Source: Cryphonectria parasitica EP155 (lineage: Eukaryota > Ascomycota > Sordariomycetes > Diaporthales > Cryphonectriaceae). From it: a stretch of DNA of 64,000 nucleotides. Position numbers and translations under genes: made by a program. Positions 22,571 to 33,873 of the stretch are shown here, in pieces. The stretch lies in the NCBI RefSeq assembly GCF_011745365.1, contig NW_024468915.1, positions 2,954,653 to 3,018,652 on the forward strand, in the 5' to 3' direction. Positions within the stretch are counted from its first letter, which is position 1. Every line of letters begins with the position of its first letter. The notes under the pieces were generated by a model. The model did no database searches. It had not been told where the DNA came from and saw only the letters and a program-made list of their open reading frames with translations.

Positions 22571-22879
22571 TATCAGAGTAAAAAGAGCATATAAGTGAGG
22601 TGAAGAGATGTAAGCTGCTTTCAAGCTGCTCTGTTAATGCTTTCATTCAAAGGGATTACTGAATCTATCTCTCTCCTCCTCTTTTCGCTGCTGAATCTGT
22701 TGTTCCCCTTTCCCTTATATATATAATTGGCCTGGATTAGATGGGATAACAATGGCCTGATGGCTATGCAGCATCGTACGAGAGCGCTGCTTCGGAGCGA
22801 AGCTCTTGCAGCAGCCCTGGACCGCCACCAGGGGTCGCAAGGGCCACCTATTTCCTTTGTGCGCATACAAGCCCTGACA
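22571..22879 (-). repeat. 5' LTR of G2
   Basis: 309 bp, with CCCTGACA at its right edge and TATCAGAG (mutated TGTCAGGG) at its left. Less RIP-damaged than the other LTR, with GC-rich blocks such as CCACCAGGGG. The same TATA-like element is present near 22717-22733. Confidence 0.9.
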
Positions 22880-22884
22880 AAATA

Positions 22885-24900
22885 GAATAGAATATCTTGC
22901 TAATAATTGCAATAATTATATATATTCCTTCTTAAGATTTTTATTAAGATACTTCTTAAATGCTTCTAATTATGCTTTGTTTAATTTATAAATGGAAAAG
23001 AACTTGGGCTGTTTTTCTTCTTATAGCAAGATCTCATAGTTATATAAGCTATATTCTAGTAATCTTGTATTCAATTCTCTCTGAAATAGTTTCTCAAACT
23101 TGTAGTATTCTTATAATATATTCGCAAGTATTAGTTCTAATTCTTGTACTATTTCTGCTATTTAGAGAAACAGTAGATACTATTGAGTATGCTTCTTTTC
23201 GTTTATTATTTTTGGTAACGTTTTTGAGAGCTTTGAGTATTCGCTCTAAGCTGAACTGAGCGCTCGAGAGCCTGATTTCGAGGTTTTTTCTGTATAGATT
23301 CACAATTCACATTCTAAAGCTTTTCCTTATTGCTCTAAAGCTTTTCCTTATTGCTCTGAAGCAAACTAACTTGCTGAGAATCTTGCTTCCGTTATTTTGC
23401 TAATCTATTAGCGCTTTAGCACTATTTGGATTCGCTTATTACTAGATTCTTCTCCTTGAACTGCTAGCTCTGCTAACTTGAAAGTATATATAAAGCTATA
23501 TAAAGCTTCTTTTTCTAAGTATTCTTCAACTACTAGCTTCAGTTCTGTATCATTAATTGTAACTATTTCTCTGAGTATAGCTTGTTCTTATAAGATCTAG
23601 CTAATAGTTCAATTGATTCGAGAATTATGCTTCTTAAGCTATAGAAATCCTATAATCAGCTCATGCTGTACTATATCTATAATATTAAAAGAAATCTAGA
23701 TTATATATTTCTGAATCAAAATAGATAGATAATCAATCTTCTTATTAATTACTTCTTAGTTATATACAATAAATTATTCTTCTATAGTGCTGAGAATATA
23801 TAAGCGCTTCTTTCATTTCTATTATAATTATGCTTGATTAATAATATATAGAGATATAAAGTTTCTCTGAATATTACTATCTAATAGTATGCTATATTTA
23901 TATTCTTGAATATATATATTGAATTTAATATAAGCATAATCTGTTCTAGAAGCTTTATATAGAAACTGTTCTAATCTGATTATTTGCAGTTTCTTTATAA
24001 GCAATTCTGTTCTTTTGAGTTTATTAAGAACTATTTATTCTTCTAAGCTTGCTTTGCTGCTTCTTGAGCAAGCTTCTTAGCTTACTTTTGCTTATATTAT
24101 TATTATTTCTAATCTTTCTTTTGTTAATATTAATTGCAAACTTTATTATTAATATAAATTATGCAAAGTATTGTTTTGCATTGCTATTATTCTATCTTTT
24201 TATTTATACATTGTATAGAGCAATTATTCAATAGCTTAATATATGCATTGTAGTATTGCTTATTGAGAATCTCTCTGAAGCGGAATTTCTATTCTTCAAT
24301 AGCTTGAAGGATTTGTTCTGATTTTCTAATAGAAAACTATTTGTATTGCATCTTTTCTAAGAAATGCATTCTGCAGCTATAATAAATATAGAAGATTTAT
24401 GCTAATTTATAATATAGATTATAAAATAAGCTAATTCAAAGATTCTTATCTTCTTATATCTTAATATTTTACAAGGAAATGCAAGTAAAGAGCTTCTTTA
24501 GTTCTATTCTATAAATAAGATATTCAATTCATATTATTTTCTTATTTTATTCAATACTAAAGGAAAATCTTCTTATAGATTTCTTGAATTCATTATTTAC
24601 AGGAAACTCTAATAAATCATTGAATTGCTTATTCTAGCTTAATCTTTCTATTGCTTAAGAAGCATTTTCAGTATTATTTAGATATTTATACTAATAATCA
24701 AAAGAGTATTATTCTTTATTCATATTCCTAGTTATAATGCTTAGTATAAGCAATAAAGAATATTAAAAAGTATTATTACTAAGCTCTTCTTCCAACATCT
24801 GAATACTCTATTTTATAATATTAGAGCAGTTCAAATTGCTATTCATAGAAATGCTAAGCATATATTCTCGCTCTATTATTGCTATTTATCTGCAGCACTA
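22885..24900 (-). pseudogene. Gypsy-A copy A3 pol remnant, 5' half
   Basis: Continuation of A3 RT and protease after G2. The protease-tail HEL...HN region lies near 23610-23690, and a Lys/Gln/Ala-rich segment (AKKLAQEAAKQA type) near 24040-24130 links gag to protease. On the opposite strand this segment gives a leucine-rich spurious frame. RIP stops throughout. Confidence 0.75.
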
Positions 24901-25733
24901 AAGCTTCTAAAGAAACTATTCTGATTCTTTCTTACTTGAGAAGTATATTAAGCAGTTATTATTATAGCAGAATATTCAGCTGAGACTTCTGTAATCAATA
25001 GAATCCGATACTTGCTTCAAGAGAATATTTTTGCTTAGTTGATTGGATTTCTATTATTAAGCAATATTTATCTAGCATTCTTTCTAAATTAGTTGCTATT
25101 TGTTCTTTCGGAATTAATAATAGTTGCATATAATATATTCTTATTTATTATAATTATAGCAAATAATGCTATTTCTCTTGCTATATTGCTTATTAGCAGT
25201 ATTAAGTTTTATAAGATTAGTATGTATAATACTGCTCTAAGCTATACTGCTCTATTATCTGCTATTCTTATATTAAAGTTTCTTGCTTATATTAGCTAGA
25301 AATCTTTAAATCTAGCTTTCTTCTTTCTTAAATTTCTTTATTTATTATTTATATAAATAGTTATTAATATAGATTGCTTGATTAGAAAATATTGCAAAGT
25401 TCTTTAGCTAATTCTATTTAAAGATTTCATTCTTAATATTATTCTTGAATCTCTTATAATAATATTTCATAAGATTCTTATCTTTCTATAGAAGTTTTGC
25501 TAAGAGCTGCTTAAATCTAATTATATAAGCAGAAGCTAATTTAGTCTATTTGAGATTTATAAGCTGCTAAGCTGTAATGCATTCTTTATTAGAATTATCA
25601 AAGATTTCTTTAAAAGCTTTCTTAAAGCTTTCAAAAGAATCAAATATATTCTTAGTATTCTGAATATGCATATCGGAATCATTCTAATGCTTCAAGTAAT
25701 TATGCAGAGAAGATTTGTATTAGATAAGAGCAT
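24900..25733 (-). pseudogene. Gypsy-A copy A3 gag remnant
   Basis: Homologous to 6900-7717 of A1. A zinc knuckle on the minus strand is at about 25125-25168. Cut at 25733 by the oppositely oriented copy A4; about 430 bp of A3 gag are missing before its 5' end resumes at 29951. Confidence 0.7.
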
Positions 25734-26155
25734 TGTTATGACTCATCCAACATGCAGGTCACGAAAACAGGTCACAAGCAAACAAGAACCAGGTATCATG
25801 ACTCAACATCAGACAACTCACAAGGATTACGTAACCCAGGGTTAGGGTTACAAGCTAACTAATCAGAAGAGCTCACTTGTGCTCACTGAGCTTCAGTGAG
25901 CACTACTGAGCAGCAGTAAGCCTCAGTAAGCACCACTGAGCAGCAGTAAGCCTTAGTGAGCATTAGCGAGCTATACTGAAGAGCTGAATATATAATCATA
26001 CATTCATTACTATTAGACAGATTATTGTATATAGCTCTTCAGTTATCAATCTAAGTATTCAGTCTTCTATACTGAATAGCTTTAAAAGCAGTGAATACTT
26101 GCATTGCTTATTAAGACTTGTATAATTCTGTATTTAAGATTTTAATATTTCAATA
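25734..26155 (+). repeat. 5' LTR of Gypsy-A A4
   Basis: Begins TGTTATGACTC. The U3-like part has repeats of CACTGAGCAGCAGTAAGC type (about 25875-25970), then the inverted repeat ACTGAAGAGCT (25975-25985) and AGCTCTTCAGTT (26033-26044) around AATATATAATC. The 3' boundary is approximate. Confidence 0.82.
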
Positions 26156-26299
26156 CTGCTCTTATTAGCATAAATCTTCTTATATACTTAGGAATTTTTG
26201 GATTGCTGCAATGCTTATTACATTTTGATAACTCTTGTTCAAGAATGGTTCAGTATTATCTCCTTGAGCAATACGGAATACAATAGCTTTTCCAGGAAT

Positions 26300-27260
26300 C
26301 TCTTTGTTCTTGCACATCTCTATTCAGAAGGAACTGGTTAACTAAGTATACTAGCTTATTTAGCATATTCAGAATCTATATAAATAATAGCAAGCTTAAA
26401 GTGCTATTATTGCTAATTAATAGATTTAGCTAGTTTAATAAGCTTAGCAGGTATAGTTTATCTCTGCAATTATTAGTAGCGCTGGAAAAGTATATAAGAT
26501 AAATAAGCTTGCTATATATAACAGCAATCAAAAGATGCTATATAGATTCCTTACTTACTGCAGAGCATATTTTCTATACTATAAGACTTAATTTACTAAG
26601 AAATCTGAGAAAATTATTCTTATAGAAACTTGTTTTAAAAAGAATGCTCTTATCTAGTATAAGCTTTTTCTATACAATTACTTAAAGTATCAGAATAATC
26701 TCGATATACATACTCAGATTATTAAGAATATATTTAATTCTTTTGAAAGCTTCAAAAAAGCTTTTAAGGAAATCTTTAATAATTCTAACAAAGAATGCAT
26801 TATAGCTTAGCAGCTTATAAATCTCAAGTAAACTAAGTTAGCTTTTGCTTATACAATTAGATTCAAGCAACTCTTAATGCAATTCCTATAGAAAGATAAG
26901 AATCTTATAAAGCATTATTATAAAGAACTTAAAAATAATATTAAAAATGAAATCTTTAAGTAGAATTAGCTAGAGAACTTTGCAATATTCTCTAATTAAG
27001 CTATTTGCATTAATAATTATCTGTATGAATAATAAATAAAGAAGTTTAAGAAGGAAGAAAGCTAGATTTAAAGATTTTCAGCTAATATAAGCAAGAAATT
27101 TCAAAATAAGAATAGCAATTAATATAATAGCATAGTTTAAAGCAGCATTATATATACTAATTCTATAAAACTCAATGCTACTAATAGATAATATAGCAAG
27201 AGAAATAATATTATTTGCTATAATTGCAATAAATAAGGATATATTATATACAATTGCTAT
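26300..27260 (+). pseudogene. Gypsy-A copy A4 gag
   Basis: Best view of gag for this family. A helical capsid region (about 26520-27000) contains a Ty3-type pattern (QQLINLKQ... FKQLL after one stop). A zinc knuckle is at 27216-27257: CYNCNK, stop for Gln, GY (His lost), IIYNC. Many TAA/TAG stops at Gln positions. Structural protein of the particle; inactive. Confidence 0.75.
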
Positions 27261-29950
27261 TAATTTCGAAAGAATAAATAGTAATTAGTTTAGAAAGAAT
27301 GCTAGATGAATATTGCTTAATAACAGAAATTCAATTAACTGAGCAAAAATACTTTCTTAGAGCAAGTATTGAATTCTATTGATTACAGAAGTCTTAGCTG
27401 AATATTCTGCTATAATAATAACTGCTTGATATATTTCTCGAATAAGAAAGATTCAGAATAGTTTCTTCAGAAATCTAAATACTGCAGGCAGATAGCGATA
27501 GCAGAGCGAGAGTATATGCTCAGCACAACTACAAGCAGTAATAACTCGGATTGCTTCAATATTACTAAATAAAGCATTCAGGCGCTAGAGAAAGAGCTTA
27601 ATAATAGTATTCTTCGCTATTTTCCATCATTTGTATCAGATATTATAATTAGAGAAATGAACAAAGAATGATACTCTTTTGATTATTAGTATAAATATTT
27701 AAATAATACTGAAAACGCTTCTTAAGCAACAGAAAGATTAAGCTAAAACGAATGATCTAATGATTTACTAGAGTTTCTCATAAATAATAAACTTAAGAAG
27801 CTTATAAGAAGATTCTTCTTTAATATTGAATAGAATAAGGAAATAATATAGATTAAATATCTCATTTATGAAATAGGATTAGAAAAGCTCTTCATCTGCA
27901 TTTCCTTACAAAATATTAAAGCATAATAAGATAAAGATTCTCGGATTGATTTACTTTATAATCTATATTACGAACTAGCTTGAATCTCCTGCATTTATTA
28001 TAGCTGCAGAATGCATTTCTCAGATAAGATGCAATATAAATGATTTTTTATCAGAGAACTAGAACAAATTCTTCAGATTATTAAAGAATAGAAACTCCGC
28101 TTCAGAAAGATTCTTAATCAATAGTACTATAATGCATATATCGAACTATTAGATAACTATTTCATACAATATATAAATAAGAAAATAAAATAATAGCAGT
28201 GCAAAATAATGCTTTGTATAATTTATATTAATGATAAGATTTGCAATTAATATTAATAAAAGAAAGATTAGGAATAATAATAATACAAGCAAAAATAAGC
28301 TAAGAAGCTTGCTTAAGAAGCAGCAAAGCAAGCTTAGAAGAATAAATAGTTCTTAATAAATTTAAAAGAATAGAATTGCTTATAAAGGAATTGCAGATAA
28401 TCAGATTGAAACGATTTCTATATAAAGCTTCTAGAATAGATTATGCTTATATTAAGTTTGATATATATATTCAAGGATACAAATATAGCATATTATTAAA
28501 TAGTAGCATTTAGAGAAACTTTATATTTCTATATATTATCAATCAGATATAATTACAATAGAAATAAAAGAGATGCTTATATACTCTCAGCATTATAAAA
28601 GAACAATCTGTTGTATATAACTAAGAAATAATTAATAAAAAGACTAATTATCTATCTATCTTAATTCAAGAATGCATAATCAAAGCTTTCTTTAATATTA
28701 CAAATACAGCATAGCATAAGCTGATTATAAAGCTTCTATAGCTTAAAGAGCATAATTCTCGAATTGATTGAATTACTAGCTAGATCTTATAAGAACAAGC
28801 TATATTCAGAGGAATAGTTGCAATTAATAATGCAGAATTAAAGCTAGTTATTAAAGAATACTCAGAAAAAGAAGCTTCAAACAACTTCATATATACTTTT
28901 AAGTTAGCAGAGCTAGCAGTTTAAGAAGAAGGATCTAGTAATAAGCAAATTCAAATAGTATTAGAGCATTAACAAATTAGCAAAACAATGAAAGCGAGAC
29001 TCTCAGCAAGTTGATTCGCTCTAGAGCAGCAAGAAAAAGCTTCAGAATATAAATTGTAAAACTATATAGAAAAAATCTTAAAATTAAGCTCTTAAGCACT
29101 CAGTTCAGCCTAGAGCAAACGCTTAAAGCTCTCGAAAACGCTATTAGAAAAGAAGCATGCTTAACAATATCTATTATTTCTTCAGAAAGCAGAAACAGTA
29201 TAGAGATCAGAACTAATACTTGCAAACATATTATAAGAATATTATAAGTTCAAGAAACTATTTCAGAAAGAATTAAATACAGAATTGTTAGAATATAGCT
29301 TATATAATTATAAGATTCTGCTATAAAAAGGGAAATAGCTCAAATTCTTTCTTATTTATAAATTAAACAAAGTATAGCTAGAGATATTTAGAGAATATCT
29401 CAACAAGAATCTTAAGAAAGAATATATACAATTATTGCAATTACTAGCAGAATATCTTATTCTATTTATATCTAAGAAAAATAGCAAGCTTAAGCTATAT
29501 ATTGATTACAAATAACTTAATAATATTATAATCAAGAACTAATATCTATTATTATTTATTAAGAAATTATAAGATAGATTGCAAGAAGTATAGTAATTTA
29601 TAGTTCTGAATCTGAAAGAAGCTTATAATCTGATTAGAGTAAAAGAAGAAGAAGAATGAAAAACTGCTTTCAGAATACGCTACAAATACTACAAATATTT
29701 GATTATACTCTTTAGTTTAACAAATACTCTAGCTTCATTCTAGAAAATAATCAATTATATTCTATACAAGCATCTGAATCAGTTTATTATTGCTTATTTC
29801 AATAATATTCTTATCTACTCTCGAATACTTGAAGAATATAAGAAATATATAGAAACAATATTGCAAATGCTTTAAAATGCAAAACTTCTTATGAAATCTG
29901 CAAAGAATTACTTTTATATACAAAAAATTAACTATCTCAGATTTACAATT
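27261..29950 (+). pseudogene. Gypsy-A copy A4 pol fragment (protease and N-terminal RT)
   Basis: Follows gag. The basic Ala/Gln-rich linker is at about 28240-28340 and the protease-tail motif (KEHNSRID) at about 28700-28790. RT blocks lie at 29510-29950, including [17 protein letters not shown] and the active-site region at 29795-29815 reading YFNNILIYS. Ends without RNase H or integrase. Confidence 0.8.
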
Positions 29951-30419
29951 AAGTATAATGAGCACTGCAGTAATCCGAAGATTCCCAAGTATATGAGAGA
30001 TTTATGCTAACAAGAGCAGTATCGAAGTGCTAAGTTCTTAAATACAGAACTATACAAGTCTCAATAAGCAATGCAAGTATTCACTGCCTTTGGAGCTATC
30101 AGAGTAGAGAATAATCTAATACTTAGATTGACAACTGAAGAGCTATATACGAGATCTATCTAATGGGAATGAATATGTTCTTATATATTCAGCTCTTCAG
30201 TTCTGTTAGTAGTGTTAGTTGTTGGATTCCTTGGATTATCTGAATAATTCAACTAATCCGGATTACCATAGATCAGCTACTGATTCATTCTAATCCTGTA
30301 ATCCTAATCCTTGCTTATGTAAGCCTTAATCCTTGAGATGTTTGAATCCTTTCCTGTCTTTCCGGATAGCTGTTCCGAGTATTCTGGCTAGTGATTTGCA
30401 TGTTGGATGAGTTATAACA
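29951..30419 (-). repeat. A3 gag remnant (29951-30005) and Gypsy-A LTR shared by A3 and A5
   Basis: About 55 bp of A3 5' end, then a reverse-oriented LTR ending GAGTTATAACA at 30419. The inverted repeat is perfect over 12 bp (30133-30144 and 30191-30202). The U3-like part is unlike the other LTRs, with TTGGATTATCTGAAT and TAATCCGGATTA segments and no GCTCACTGA repeats. A purine tract on the minus strand follows at about 30422-30434. Confidence 0.8.
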
Positions 30420-30451
30420 TTATCTCTCTTCTATTAATCATTGTTTCTAAT

Positions 30452-31124
30452 GATTTTCCGTAAGTATTCTAGCAAGTTATTCGCATACATGATTATGCTT
30501 TCCTAATCGAGATATTGAATAGAATCAACAAATTGCATTCTAGTTGTTTGGTGAAAACTCAAGAGCGTTATCGTCTTGCTGAGCTTATTGTTAGAAGATG
30601 AAAGCTTTCTGTTGTTTTGCTGAAAACTCTTCTTGTTATAGAAAGTGTATTTCTCTGAGCTAAAGCTGTAATACTGATTGTTTCTCAGCTTCTGCTAATT
30701 AGTTTCTTCGTTCCTTAGTATTCTCCGTAATTACTAATTTTCTTCTTCAGCGAAGTATTTAATTCGTAAAAAGTGCAAAGTTTTGAGCGAGAAAGCTAAG
30801 GCAGAGTCAGCAAATGCTGCTGCTCTACAAGCCTTGCTAGCGTTGCAAGCTCGTCTTGATCGTATACGGAAACAGCAAAGGCTGTTGAAGGAACGTACTG
30901 CAGAAATGATTCGTTGTAGTTTCAATTTCTTGGAGGAGTTTGCTGATAAGGAGGATTGCAGTCTTCGTAAAGAGGAGACTTGTCTGATGTTTCAGGGATA
31001 TCTTGAGATTATCAACTGGAGTTTCTTAGCTCTTGATCCTAGCGTGTCTGGTTAGCTTTCTCTTCTGAAGAGTGAAGTTCCCAAAGCTTCTGAGTTTCGG
31101 TTCGGGGCGGAGCGATTATTTTAG
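30452..31124 (+). pseudogene. Antisense accessory gene of Gypsy-A, copy A5
   Basis: Plus-strand gene with a cysteine-rich first exon (about 30452-30708; Cys codons in AYC, CYRKC and CNTDC contexts, with RIP-type stops). A 49-bp candidate intron follows (GTTTCTTCG...TTACTAAT...TTCTTCAG), then an open stretch 30730-31052 with a coiled-coil (KAKAESANAAALQALLALQ), the basic RLDRIRKQQRLL and EMIRCSFNFLEEF. The tail SEVPKASEFRFGAERLF ends in TAG at 31122-31124. Exon 1 and exon 2 frames differ by one base here, so either the splice sites or an indel is off. Same family as 1652-2353 and 12598-13029. Confidence 0.65.
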
Positions 31125-32345
31125 ATACTGGTTTCCTTTCTTTTCCAATACTCAGCTACTCTTTCTTAAGCATTCTCAACATTCCCCTGTGATTCCCATG
31201 AGTTTTTACTTGCTGAGTAATCTTTCCACTTAATAAGATATTCCCTTGTATTATCTGTGCTTCTATGCTTAAGGATTTTTTCTATCTTATACTCTAGTTC
31301 ATTGTTTTCTACTTCTGCTATATCATCTATTAGTATTTCCTATGCTACTAGTTTCAGTAGTAAGATATAGAAAACCGGATATATTCTCATTTTATAAGAT
31401 AATACTAACTTATAATTAATCAAAGAGATTTGTTATAAGATTTTGAATAATTCTAACTTTTTGTAATTAAATTTATTGCTAAATCTAGTTATTTTAATAT
31501 TTTTTTAAAATAGATAAGCTTTATCTTCTTTCTATAGAATTGATTTCTTAATTCTTTTGGAGTTTGCATACTGCATTATTTATTCTTGAACGAATTGTAA
31601 TTCTGATTAGAATTTCTTCTGAACTTTCTTAATCTTCTTAATTCTTTTATCTGCAGTTTCTGCATCTGCTTCTAGCAATGCTTTATAATAAGCTATTAGA
31701 TTATATTTATAGAATATAAAGAATAATGATTTCTTTGTTATGCTTATATCTGCGCTATTATAAGCAAATTATACAAGAAGCAACAGATTAATTTAATTAT
31801 TCTGTTTCTAATTAATATAGTATTATAAGTATTATTTAATAACTTAATTTATTCTTTCCGTTTATTTATCTATTTGTGAGTAAAATGCTGTAAATATTCT
31901 ATAATATATTTCGAGCTGTTTTATAAGTAAAGTTCAAAACTTTGAGTTGAACTTTCTGTTTCTATTGGAGATTACTTCTTCTAGCATGCTGTAGTTAGCA
32001 ATGATTATTCTAAGGAATGTATATGCAAGTTCTTCTGCTGTACTGCTTTTCTTATAGGAGAGAAAGTAAGCATATTTACTTAGTTTGCAAATCACTACTA
32101 GAATGCTATTGTATTGCATCTTAGTTAAGAGTTTTTGTAAGAGAGATAGCTTAATAATGAAGTTTAAACTAATGGATTGCTAAACAGTCATAAGTACTGA
32201 TAAGGGGTGCAGTAGTTCGTAAAGCTTGTGTCTTTCTGCTTTATTCTTCTTATAGTGAGATCTCGTGGTTATATGAGCTGTGTTCTAGCAATCCCGTATT
32301 CAATTCTTTCTGGAATAGTTTCTTAAACTTGTAATATTCTCGTAG
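31121..32345 (-). pseudogene. Gypsy-A copy A5 pol, integrase part with internal deletion
   Basis: Minus-strand chromodomain (about 31150-31310) and integrase core (31934-32119, KLSKYAYFLSYKKS). At about 32258 the sequence jumps, relative to A1, from integrase (A1 about 3475) to the protease-RT border (A1 about 5047), so roughly 1.57 kb containing most of RT and RNase H is missing. TTCTTCTTATAG at the join matches both parent positions in part, suggesting microhomology. Interrupted by G3 at 32346. Confidence 0.8.
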
Positions 32346-32660
32346 TATTGTGGTGGCCAGGGTGGTAGTCCGTGAGATGTGGAGTACAGTGGATCAAGAG
32401 TCCTCATATATATAAAGAATACCACTCACTTTTCAAATTCTTTAGCTATAAGCAACAATGAAGCATCCTTTCTCTTCCTTTCAATTTTGAACTCTTTGAA
32501 CAGATCTAAGACAGGTTTTTCACTCTGTTCTTGCGCTCGTATAGCCTTAGTTTGCTATCCTCATCTGTACAAGCATGCTTGGGTTGCATGAGCTCTTGCT
32601 CATTGCTTCAGCAACTGTTTATCCCTTTTTCTTTCGAGAGCGATAGCGCTCTAGTTCTGG
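32346..32660 (+). repeat. G3 LTR 1
   Basis: 315 bp, starting TATTGTGG (TGTTGTGG with a G-to-A change). It lacks the last four or five bases (TTCA) and directly abuts LTR 2. TATA-like TATATATAAAG at about 32406-32416. Confidence 0.85.
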
Positions 32661-32980
32661 TGTTGTGGTGGCCAGGGTGGTAGTCCGTGGAACGTGGAGT
32701 ATAGTGGGTTAAGGGTCCTCATACATATAAAGGATACTACCCACTTTTCAAATTCTTTAGCTATAAGCAACAAGAAAAGCATCCTTTCTCTTCCTTTCAA
32801 TTTTGAACTCTTTGAACAGATCTAAGACAGATTTTTCACTCTGTTCTTGCGCTTGTATAGCCTTAGTTTGCTATTCTCATCTGTATAAGCACGCTTGGAT
32901 TATACGAGCCCTTGCTCATTGCTTCAGCAGCTGTTTATCCCTTTTTCTTTCGAGAGCAACAGCGTTCTAGTTCTGGTTCA
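32661..32980 (+). repeat. G3 LTR 2 (5' LTR of unit B)
   Basis: 320 bp, TGTTGTGGTGGCC to TCTGGTTCA. Directly after LTR 1 with no spacer. Confidence 0.88.
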
Positions 32981-33873
32981 ATGATGCAGTATATGCAGAC
33001 TTAGCTATTCAGGCTGGTAGCTTAGAGCTGTTTGCGTTATAGTTTGTAAGGATTAGTAAGAGCAGCAAGTTTATTCTATAAACAAGCGTATTCTTTTTCC
33101 CTGCTAAGCTCTTTTATTTCCTTTATCTATTACGCTTATATAACAAGCTGTATATCATATCTGAACTCTGAGTTATGCCTGAGATCTCTTGTAGAAAGGA
33201 GATGGGTGGATAGAGGAGGAGTGGTATAAGTTCTGATTATAAGCTGGTAAATGATATATTGAGCTTGCAAGCTAATATTATAAAGAAATGAATTCCTTTT
33301 TCTAATATTTTCCATATTAATTAATAATTCTATATAGAAGCTAATATAGCTTAGATCTGTATAAGCTACAGTAGAAAGTTTAATTATGTTAAATATAGAT
33401 TTATAGTTAAATTATAGAATAAGATGCTTTTAATGAATAATATTCTACAGAGAAAAGTAATATGATTAACAAGATCTATGCTTCTTGTAATAGTTTAATC
33501 AGTATGCTCTATCTGAATACATCTAGCTATATTAATTCTTTAAATCAAAAGCTTGCTAGTTGCATTATTTCAAAAGTAAAGAATATAAGAAAATAAAGAT
33601 AAAAAACTATTAGTATATATAAGGAATAAAGATTAAGAATTATAATAATATCATTCGATATTAAACTTTAATTAATACTTTATATCTAATCAGAAATATT
33701 TCTATTGATTAGCAGAACTATTAATAAAGAAAATTCTAGTACAATATAGAATAGCTAATTTAATCTCTTGTTGTTTATTATAAAACAGATCTTATATACG
33801 CTTTATTTATAAACTGAATCTTTCTTAAGCATCTGAATTCTCTTAATTTCTATAGTATTGTTTTCTGCAGGAT
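32981..33873 (+). other. G3 unit B leader region
   Basis: Untranslated-looking sequence between the LTR and gag. The primer-site region is altered: one copy of CTGGTTCA is missing compared with unit C. No convincing frame or structure seen; matches 45311-46194 in unit C. Confidence 0.5.

Larger units (their letters stand above)
15588..22879 (-). mobile_element. G2, full-length Ty3-like LTR retrotransposon
   Basis: A 7292-bp element with 309-bp LTRs at both ends (TGTCAGGG...TCTAACA on the left, TATCAGAG...CCTGACA on the right). It is flanked by AAATA at 15583-15587 and 22880-22884, a perfect 5-bp duplication. Removing one copy restores the RT sequence of Gypsy-A A3. Sense is minus: gag with zinc knuckles (21.3-22.5 kb), RT, RNase H, integrase, IN C-terminus. 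An extra plus-strand coding-like region occupies 15.9-17.3 kb. RIP-degraded. Confidence 0.92.
25734..29950 (+). mobile_element. Gypsy-A copy A4, plus orientation, truncated in RT
   Basis: The only Gypsy-A copy on the plus strand. It has a complete-looking 5' LTR beginning TGTTATGACTC, gag, protease and RT to just after the active site, then stops abruptly at about 29950 where sequence of A3's 5' end begins. No 3' LTR and no matching target duplication (left flank AGCAT), so its 3' half was lost together with part of A3 gag. Confidence 0.82.

Noticed and set aside
22621..22912. Two overlapping minus-strand open frames
   Set aside because: They fall in the 5' LTR of G2 and are open only because this LTR escaped most RIP.
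25845..25862. TTAGGG-like telomere motif in CAGGGTTAGGGTTAC
   Set aside because: A single occurrence within a Gypsy-A LTR, with the related CCTAACCCTGG in other LTRs; not a telomeric array.
32379..32591. Open frame repeated at 37539-37814 and 57008-57220
   Set aside because: Lies entirely inside the G3 LTR, downstream of the TATA-like box; no reason to think it is translated.
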